In this document: positions 1-4,097 of the stretch, piece after piece
How positions within the stretch are numbered: position 1 is the first letter of the stretch
How the letters are laid out: the number at the start of each line of letters is the position of its first letter
Assembly: GCA_029865515.1 (NCBI GenBank)
Contig: JAOUGQ010000178.1
Span: 1 to 6,248, forward strand
Direction: 5' to 3'
From: Nitrospirota bacterium
Lineage (GTDB): Bacteria; Nitrospirota; Nitrospiria; Nitrospirales; UBA8639
DNA length: 6,248 nucleotides
Notes under the pieces: generated by a model
Databases searched by the model: none
The model's input: only the letters and a program-made list of their open reading frames with translations
What the model was told of the DNA's origin: nothing
Translations under genes and position numbers: made by a program

Positions 1-8
1 CGTCAACG

Positions 9-41
9 AAAAAAAAGTTCTAGAAGATGAGGGGCATCTTC
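9..41 (-). terminator. Possible intrinsic terminator on the minus strand
   Basis: The arms GAAGATG (23-29) and CATCTTC (35-41) form a perfect 7-bp stem with a 5-nt loop. Read on the minus strand, the stem is followed by TAGAAC and then eight T (A9-A16 on the plus strand). This resembles a Rho-independent terminator, although the six-nucleotide gap between stem and U-tract is longer than usual and the stem is not GC-rich. It could end leftward transcription from the kinase gene, whose stop codon lies about 280 bp away. Confidence 0.35.
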
Positions 42-50
42 AGGCTGGGC

Positions 51-80
51 TCAGATTCTTCGGCGGGGCATCAGAATGAC
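51..80. repeat. Palindromic intergenic repeat, dispersed type
   Basis: ATTCT (55-59) and AGAAT (73-77) are inverted around a G-rich centre, with the look AGATTCTTCGG...TCAGAATGACA. From general knowledge, sequences with this GATTCTTCG...CAGAATGACA form recur as dispersed intergenic repeats in many environmental bacterial genomes. An 8-bp direct repeat, GGGGCATC, lies at 31-38 and 65-72. Whether the element is really multicopy cannot be seen from one window. Confidence 0.4.
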
Positions 81-242
81 AATACTGGGTGGGGATTATT
101 CCAGTGTGGCATATGGTTCGCCCAGTGTCTGAATGGTGCGATCTCAGTTTTTACTAGATGCCCAATCAGGCCAACCCGTTCAGTTAGTATTCCTAAGGAA
201 TCTGACAAGGATTTCACAGGAAAGAACGCTATTCCCCACTAG

Positions 243-259
243 CCCCTTTTTCTAAGGGG
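243..259. repeat. CCCCTT/AAGGGG hairpin
   Basis: CCCCTT (243-248) and AAGGGG (254-259) form a 6-bp stem with the loop TTTCT. Two further G and a C follow on the right side, and a G precedes on the left. Neither strand has a T-tract after the stem, so it is not a canonical terminator. It may still stabilise the 3' end of the leftward kinase transcript, about 65 bp beyond that stop codon. Confidence 0.35.
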
Positions 260-323
260 GGCAACTCTATGGAACATTCAAATCAAACGAGAGGCAATAC
301 CACATGAGGCACCCCAGACGGCC

Positions 324-1145
324 CTAGGGCATTTTGGGCGATTGGTCTTTTTCCATTTTCCATTTATACCAGATAGTTTCGTTGCTGCCATGCGGATAGA
401 TTAAACGCTTCAGCACAATGTAGGGTTGCCACAAAAACTGCCGGTATCGCCTGTTGATGTTTGACCGTTGCGCCAACTGCCCTTCCTGCTCCGTCATGAA
501 CTGCGGTTGAAAGGTGTCTTTGTGTTTATACAGATGATAGATATCCTCCCGAATCAACCGTTGAAAGATTTTTTCGATGATTGCACCAAGCCATCCTTGA
601 CGAACCGGAATACGGAGGCAAATTTGAAAATCAATGAGATAGGGCTTTCCCTCAGTGGAACAAATAATATTCCCGCGTTTATTCAAGTCCGCATAAAAGA
701 TTCGCCGCCGATGGAGTTCCTGAATAATACCGAGCAATTGATCGAAAAAGTCCGGCGCCAGTGATTTGTCATAGTTGGCCAAGGCCGGATCGCCCACCAG
801 CACGTGGAATTGTTTCACGATACGTCTTTCAATTTCATGAAGGGTTTTCCCCTCAATGAACCGATGGAAATAGCCTCGTTTCCCGTATCGTGGGCCTAAG
901 GCCGGAATGCCAGGGATATCGGAAACCATTCGATAGATCGCATATTCCCGCCTGGAAATCCATCCGGCCACCGGACGAAACACCCAGCCCAGCAGGAATC
1001 GAAAATCGCTCAGCTTGAGGACGTACCCCTCATTCGCCTGGTTTTTGTAGAGGATATTAAGGGAAAAGAAATCATCCTTCAGAATGCGATGAAAGGCATA
1101 CGTTTGCCCTTCAATGGTCACGCTGGGTGGATAGACTGGCATCAT
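324..1145 (-). CDS. Kinase-fold protein, LPS kinase/RIO-like
   Basis: The protein (273 residues from the ATG used here) looks like a small kinase-fold phosphotransferase of the lipopolysaccharide-core/Kdo kinase or RIO-like type. Visible elements in order are a YVLKLSD strand with Lys44 as the candidate ATP-binding lysine, Glu67 in RREYAIYR as the likely helix-C partner, a catalytic loop FYADLNKRGNII with Asp153 and Asn159, and YLIDFQ with metal-binding Asp172 in the DFG position. The C-terminal third is rich in Arg, Lys and aromatic residues, as expected near a membrane or anionic glycolipid. The catalytic loop is one residue longer than the usual D-x4-N, and DFQ replaces DFG. The frame is open to a GTG at 1178 with no Shine-Dalgarno, while the ATG codons at 1145 and 1142 follow a GGAG. 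The substrate is unknown; phosphorylation of a cell-envelope sugar is an inference. The gene stands alone, divergent from the GH15 gene. Confidence 0.8.
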   Translation of the reverse strand: MMPVYPPSVTIEGQTYAFHRILKDDFFSLNILYKNQANEGYVLKLSDFRFLLGWVFRPVAGWISRREYAIYRMVSDIPGIPALGPRYGKRGYFHRFIEGKTLHEIERRIVKQFHVLVGDPALANYDKSLAPDFFDQLLGIIQELHRRRIFYADLNKRGNIICSTEGKPYLIDFQICLRIPVRQGWLGAIIEKIFQRLIREDIYHLYKHKDTFQPQFMTEQEGQLAQRSNINRRYRQFLWQPYIVLKRLIYPHGSNETIWYKWKMEKDQSPKMP

Positions 1146-1148
1146 GCA

Positions 1149-1152
1149 CTCC
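1149..1152 (-). promoter_or_regulatory. Ribosome binding site deciding the kinase start
   Basis: On the minus strand GGAG sits 3 nt before the ATG at 1145 and 6 nt before the ATG at 1142. The second spacing is the better one, so translation may begin at 1142 (272 residues). The upstream GTG at 1178 is preceded by a C/T-rich stretch without a ribosome binding site. Confidence 0.45.
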
Positions 1153-1237
1153 ACACCGATATCAAATTCACCGATCACTTGAAGTTAAAGGAAGACCGCT
1201 CAAGGCCAGGACAATGTACCTGAAATTAACCAAGTTT

Positions 1238-1309
1238 TCATCCTTTACGGACACTGAGCCGATATTCTGTGCATGTGCCACCTTGCCCTTCTGAACGCAC
1301 GGAAGACAT
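1238..1309 (-). CDS. Possible 23-residue leader or small ORF
   Basis: A short leftward ORF encodes MSSVRSEGQGGTCTEYRLSV followed by Arg-Lys-Gly. Its ATG is preceded by AGGAG (1318-1322, minus strand) with an 8-nt spacer, the strongest ribosome binding site on that strand in this gap. It ends about 92 bp before the kinase ATG at 1145, so it could be a leader peptide on the kinase transcript. The peptide has no recognised motif and may be a chance ORF. Confidence 0.2.
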   Translation of the reverse strand: MSSVRSEGQGGTCTEYRLSVRKG

Positions 1310-1321
1310 GATATTCTCTCC

Positions 1322-1350
1322 TAGCCATATTCGGGTTCTCAGGGTATAAG
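1322..1350 (+). promoter_or_regulatory. Candidate promoter for the GH15 gene
   Basis: TATAAG (1345-1350) is a good -10 hexamer. TAGCCA (1322-1327), 17 bp upstream, matches four of six bases of the -35 consensus. The predicted start near 1357 would give a leader of about 130 nt ending in a hairpin just before the start codon. The weak -35 makes this tentative. Confidence 0.3.
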
Positions 1351-1455
1351 TAGACATTTCCCCTGATCACCGAAGCTTGAGAGTTCACCGGGTCCTGGTA
1401 CCACGAATGAGATGACTTCTGGCAGCGTGTCCTTCCCACTTGATCCACCTTCAAT

Positions 1456-1472
1456 GTTCGAGCTTCTCGAAC
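1456..1472 (+). promoter_or_regulatory. Hairpin immediately upstream of the GH15 start
   Basis: GTTCGAG and CTCGAAC form a perfect 7-bp stem closed by a CTT loop, ending 13 nt before the GH15 ATG. No clear Shine-Dalgarno lies between the hairpin and the start. It could be an RNA structure affecting initiation or a protein-binding palindrome. No function can be assigned from sequence alone. Confidence 0.4.
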
Positions 1473-1485
1473 CGAAAAGACACTC

Positions 1486-3318
1486 ATGCCGTATCAGCCA
1501 ATAGAAAATTACGGATTGATCGGGGACATGCAGACGACCGCGCTAGTCGGCATGAACGGATCCATCGACTGGTTCTGCTTTCCCCATTTCGATTCTCCAA
1601 GTGTGTTCGGCGCCATCCTGGATGATGCCAAGGGGGGCCGGTTCAAGATCGCTCCCGTTCCCGATGGCGTCAAATCCAAACAATTTTATTGGCCCGACAC
1701 CAATGTTCTCGTGACCCGCTTTCATACTCCCGCCGGTATTGGGCGCGTGATTGATTTTATGCCGATCGATTTACGAACCCCTGATGGGACCCCTCACCGA
1801 TTGATTCGCAGGGTGCAAGCCCTCAGAAAATCAATGACCTTTCGGCTCGAATGCCGTCCAGCGTTTAATTATGGTCGTGATACCCATCAGTTGATCCTCA
1901 CCAAAGACGGGGCATACTTTCAATCCCCATCTCTGGCCCTTCGGCTTGGAGCCACTATTCCTCTTCAGCAGGACGACAACATGATCGTCACTGAATTCAC
2001 GCTCCAGGAAGGCGAAGAAGTCGATTTTTGTTTGCAGGAAATCGAATTCGGCCACACTCAAACCTCCTCCGCTTGCCCCGAGGCTCACGCGGAAGACTTG
2101 TTTAAACAAACTGTCGACTATTGGCGGCGTTGGCTATCGAAATGCACCTATACCGGGCGGTGGAGGGAAATGGTCTATCGCTCCGCCCTCGTCCTCAAAT
2201 TATTGACGTTTCAGCCAACCGGCGCGATGGTGGCCGCTCCCACCTGCAGCCTTCCTGAAGGCATTGGCGGCAAACGTAATTGGGACTACCGGTATACCTG
2301 GATCCGGGACGGTGCCTTTACCTTATACGGCTTGTTGCGCATCGGCTTTACGGAGGAAGCGTCTGCCTTCATGCATTGGTTGGAAGCCCGATGTCATGAA
2401 TTGAATCCGGACGGATCCCTTCAGATCATGTATGGCATCGACGGCCGCCACCAACTCACCGAAGAAATCCTGGACCATCTCGAGGGCTATCGTGGATCGC
2501 GACCCGTTCGAGTGGGGAATGGCGCGTACAACCAACTCCAACTCGATATTTACGGAGAATTATTAGACTCCGTCTATCTCTATAATAAGTATGGCAACCC
2601 GATTTCGTACGACCTGTGGAAACATCTTCGGCGCATGATCAACTGGGTCTGCGACCATTGGCAGCGACCTGACGAAGGCGTATGGGAAATGCGAGGCGGG
2701 CAACAACATTTTGTCTATTCAAAACTCATGTGTTGGGTGGCCGTGGACCGTGGACTGCGTTTGGCCGACAAACGGTCATTCCCGGCGGACCGGGACCGTT
2801 GGTTGAAAACCCGGGATGCTATTTATGAAGAGATCATGGCCAAGGGGTGGGATCCGCAGCGCAAGGCCTTCATTCAACGCTATGGAAGCACTACGTTGGA
2901 TGCGGCGAATCTCATCATGCCTCTCGTGTTTTTTGTGTCCCCTACCGACCCCCGTATGCTTAGTACTCTGGATGCCATCAACCGTAAGCCGGAGCAGGGA
3001 GGCTTGGTCTCCAATGGACTGGTCTATCGGTATAATTTAACGGAAACTCAGGATGGACTCGATGGGGAAGAAGGGACCTTTAATCTTTGTACGTTTTGGC
3101 TCGTGGAGGCGATGACCCGCGCAGGGCAAGGGGACCGGAAGTACTTAGAAGAAGCCCGTCTCGTGTTTGAGCAAATGCTCGGATACGCCAACCACCTTGG
3201 CCTCTTTGCTGAAGAAACCGGACACCATGGGGAAGCCCTCGGCAATTTCCCGCAAGCATTTACCCACCTCGCCCTCATCAGCGCGGCATTTAACCTCGAC
3301 CGGGCTTTAGGCAAATAG
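1486..3318 (+). CDS. Glycoside hydrolase family 15 protein (glucoamylase/trehalase type)
   Basis: This 610-residue enzyme belongs to the bacterial GH15 group, inverting hydrolases that release glucose from alpha-glucans or trehalose. The N-terminal signature is intact (ENYGLIGD at 7-14, GSIDWFCFPHFDSPSVF at 25-41) and precedes the beta-rich N-terminal domain typical of the family. The (alpha/alpha)6 barrel starts near 225 and carries RNWDYRYTWIRDG (264-276). By analogy with fungal glucoamylase (WEE and SEQ motifs), Glu401 in GVWEMRG is the likely general acid and Glu576 in LFAEETG the likely base, followed by the conserved LGNFPQAFTHL (585-595). There is no signal peptide, so it should act in the cytoplasm. 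Start and end match family norms and nothing is truncated. The close neighbours are not glycogen or trehalose genes, so the substrate (trehalose, maltodextrin or another glucoside) is open; many bacterial GH15 proteins of this length are trehalases. Only a weak ribosome binding site precedes the ATG. Confidence 0.93.
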   Translation: MPYQPIENYGLIGDMQTTALVGMNGSIDWFCFPHFDSPSVFGAILDDAKGGRFKIAPVPDGVKSKQFYWPDTNVLVTRFHTPAGIGRVIDFMPIDLRTPDGTPHRLIRRVQALRKSMTFRLECRPAFNYGRDTHQLILTKDGAYFQSPSLALRLGATIPLQQDDNMIVTEFTLQEGEEVDFCLQEIEFGHTQTSSACPEAHAEDLFKQTVDYWRRWLSKCTYTGRWREMVYRSALVLKLLTFQPTGAMVAAPTCSLPEGIGGKRNWDYRYTWIRDGAFTLYGLLRIGFTEEASAFMHWLEARCHELNPDGSLQIMYGIDGRHQLTEEILDHLEGYRGSRPVRVGNGAYNQLQLDIYGELLDSVYLYNKYGNPISYDLWKHLRRMINWVCDHWQRPDEGVWEMRGGQQHFVYSKLMCWVAVDRGLRLADKRSFPADRDRWLKTRDAIYEEIMAKGWDPQRKAFIQRYGSTTLDAANLIMPLVFFVSPTDPRMLSTLDAINRKPEQGGLVSNGLVYRYNLTETQDGLDGEEGTFNLCTFWLVEAMTRAGQGDRKYLEEARLVFEQMLGYANHLGLFAEETGHHGEALGNFPQAFTHLALISAAFNLDRALGK

Positions 3319-3404
3319 GCTGCGCTTCGCGCTCTAGTCCGCTCCCCGGGTTACACGTCGATCGACTCCTCCTGATACAGACATCGATACGCTGTTCCCG
3401 CAAA

Positions 3405-3433
3405 TTGTCTTTCGATACAGGAGCACGTAGGAT
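3405..3433 (+). promoter_or_regulatory. Candidate nikR promoter
   Basis: TTGTCT (3405-3410) and TAGGAT (3428-3433) are separated by exactly 17 bp, each matching four of six consensus bases. Transcription would start near 3440, giving a leader of about 25-30 nt. The spacer contains AGCACG (3422-3427), the reverse complement of the CGTGCT core found twice in the receptor operator, so autoregulation is possible. Confidence 0.35.
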
Positions 3434-3455
3434 ATGAGACCAAACCCACGAATCC

Positions 3456-3464
3456 GGAGGGAGG
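3456..3464 (+). promoter_or_regulatory. Strong ribosome binding site of nikR
   Basis: GGAGGGAGG holds two overlapping GGAGG cores. The second (3460-3464) lies 6 nt before the ATG at 3471, while the first (3456-3460) lies 4 nt before the ATG at 3465. Spacing favours 3471. The choice changes the protein by only two residues. Confidence 0.7.
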
Positions 3465-3470
3465 ATGACG

Positions 3471-3887
3471 ATGAGCCAACTCGTCCGCTTTGGCGTTTCA
3501 CTGGAAGAAAAACTTCTTGCCGCCTTTGATCAACACATCACCCGAAAGGGATACCAGAACCGTTCTGAAGCGATTCGAGACCTCATTCGCAATCAACTGG
3601 TGGGGGAAGAATGGGGCGGGAACAAGGAAACCGTCGGCACCATCACTCTGGTGTATGACCATCACCAATCAGATGTGCTTCAACAATTGACACACCATCA
3701 ACATGAATACGGGAAGCAAATCATTTCCAACCTTCATGTGCATTTGGACCACGATCATTGTCTGGAAGTCATTGTAGTCAGAGGACGAAGTGCAGCCCTC
3801 ATCGACCTGGCCAATCTGCTGATTAAAACCAAAGGGGTCAAGCATGGACAGCTCACGATGACCACCACCGGAAAGGCGGTCAAATAG
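3471..3887 (+). CDS. nikR: Nickel-responsive transcriptional regulator NikR
   Basis: NikR is a tetrameric ribbon-helix-helix repressor that binds DNA when loaded with Ni(II). The 138-residue protein has the N-terminal DNA-binding strand VRFGVS and the family hallmark KGYQNRSEAIRDLIR (26-40), then a C-terminal ACT-like metal-binding domain. All four square-planar nickel ligands of the E. coli protein (His76, His87, His89, Cys95) have counterparts: His78, His89 and His91 in LHVHLDHDHC, and Cys97. Length matches the family (133 in E. coli). DNA-contacting positions read Arg6, Gly8 and Ser10, rather than the E. coli Arg-Thr-Thr, closer to H. pylori-type NikR. This predicts an operator different from GTATGA-N16-TCATAC. 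An alternative ATG six bases upstream (3465) adds Met-Thr. The next gene is a TonB-dependent receptor with an operator-like palindrome at its promoter, the probable target. No NikABCDE transporter is in the window. Confidence 0.96.
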   Translation: MSQLVRFGVSLEEKLLAAFDQHITRKGYQNRSEAIRDLIRNQLVGEEWGGNKETVGTITLVYDHHQSDVLQQLTHHQHEYGKQIISNLHVHLDHDHCLEVIVVRGRSAALIDLANLLIKTKGVKHGQLTMTTTGKAVK

Positions 3888-3890
3888 CGA

Positions 3891-3990
3891 CTTTCCATTC
3901 CTCATCCCAGCCACCTCTCATACGCGACCTGCATCCTATCTGCCACGTCCCGCATCCCTATTCTCTACCCGCTTCCATAACACCATTCTC
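3891..3990 (+). terminator. C-rich, G-poor spacer: candidate Rho-dependent terminator
   Basis: By hand count these 100 bases contain 46 C and only 8 G on the nikR-sense strand, with no stable hairpin or T-tract. Such long unstructured C-over-G stretches right after a stop codon are typical of Rho loading sites. It would insulate nikR transcription from the receptor gene, which has its own promoter immediately downstream. Confidence 0.35.
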
Positions 3991-3992
3991 GC

Positions 3993-4021
3993 TTGACTTC
4001 TTTTTCGACCACAGCTATAAG
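3993..4021 (+). promoter_or_regulatory. Sigma70-type promoter of the TonB receptor gene
   Basis: TTGACT (3993-3998) matches five of six bases of the -35 consensus. TATAAG (4016-4021) is a good -10, and the spacer is exactly 17 bp. It is the best promoter in the window. The predicted start near 4028 lies inside the repeat element at 4023-4049, which places that element where a repressor would block initiation. The leader would be about 70 nt to the ATG at 4098. Confidence 0.6.
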
Positions 4022-4022
4022 G

Positions 4023-4049
4023 CGTGCTACGAAATTATATTTCGTGCTA
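4023..4049. promoter_or_regulatory. Candidate NikR operator at the receptor promoter
   Basis: A perfect inverted repeat, ACGAAAT-TAT-ATTTCGT (4029-4045), overlaps a perfect direct repeat of CGTGCTA (4023-4029 and 4043-4049) whose copies start 20 bp apart, about two helical turns. The element begins just after the -10 and covers the predicted transcription start. Its position, symmetry and adjacency to nikR make NikR the leading candidate binder. GTGCTAC (4024-4030) is one base from GTGTTAC, a half-site I recall for deltaproteobacterial NikR, though the second copy here is direct rather than inverted. Another metal regulator such as Fur cannot be excluded. Confidence 0.5.
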
Positions 4050-4097
4050 TTAACGCATTGATGTTTGTGCCCCGCTCTCCCCCTCATCGGCAACCCG

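Larger units (their letters stand above)
1..323. other. Non-coding region with short inverted repeats
   Basis: No convincing gene lies here. A 71-codon rightward reading frame (27-242) runs through a palindromic repeat and resembles no protein family I know. The stretch holds a hairpin beside an A-tract (9-41), a palindrome of the dispersed-repeat type (51-80), ACTGG/CCAGT arms (84-88 with 101-105), a copy of CCAGTGT at 101-107 and another at 122-128, a perfect 13-bp palindrome ATTCCTAAGGAAT (189-201) and a CCCCTT/AAGGGG hairpin (243-259). This density of small palindromes suggests an intergenic repeat zone downstream of the leftward kinase gene. No tRNA, insertion-sequence end or CRISPR repeat was seen. 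Confidence 0.55.
1146..1485. other. Divergent intergenic region between kinase and GH15 genes
   Basis: About 300 bp separate two diverging genes. The region holds a candidate rightward promoter (1322-1350), a hairpin next to the GH15 start (1456-1472) and a short leftward ORF with a strong ribosome binding site (1238-1309). The octamer GATATTCT occurs at 1261-1268 and 1310-1317. I could not find a convincing leftward promoter for the kinase. An 80-codon leftward frame (1245-1487) overlaps the GH15 start and shows no family signature. Confidence 0.5.
3319..3464. other. Gap between GH15 gene and nikR
   Basis: A weak GCGC-TTC-GCGC hairpin (3322-3332) follows the GH15 stop without a T-tract, so no clear intrinsic terminator is seen. 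A perfect 10-bp palindrome GTCGATCGAC lies at 3357-3366. The heptamer TCGATAC occurs at 3384-3390 and 3412-3418, and a related GATACAG lies at 3374-3380. A candidate nikR promoter occupies the right end. Confidence 0.4.

Noticed and set aside
27..242. 71-codon rightward reading frame
   Set aside because: It runs through palindromic repeat sequence, has no ribosome binding site, and its product looks like repeat translation rather than a protein family.
321..330. Palindrome GCCCTAGGGC at the kinase stop codon
   Set aside because: It is a short self-complementary word that contains the stop codon, without a loop or T-tract; no function is supported.
468..764. 98-codon rightward frame opposite the kinase gene
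   Set aside because: It is antisense to a gene with conserved kinase motifs and shows no family features.
1245..1487. 80-codon leftward reading frame in the divergent gap
   Set aside because: It overlaps the GH15 start, has no recognisable domain and no clear ribosome binding site.
3322..3332. GCGC-TTC-GCGC hairpin after the GH15 stop as a terminator
   Set aside because: The stem has only four base pairs and no T-tract follows.
3918..3923. TCATAC, matching one half-site of the E. coli NikR operator
   Set aside because: No GTATGA partner lies at the required 16-bp spacing (3896-3901 reads ATTCCT), so a single hexamer is best explained by chance.
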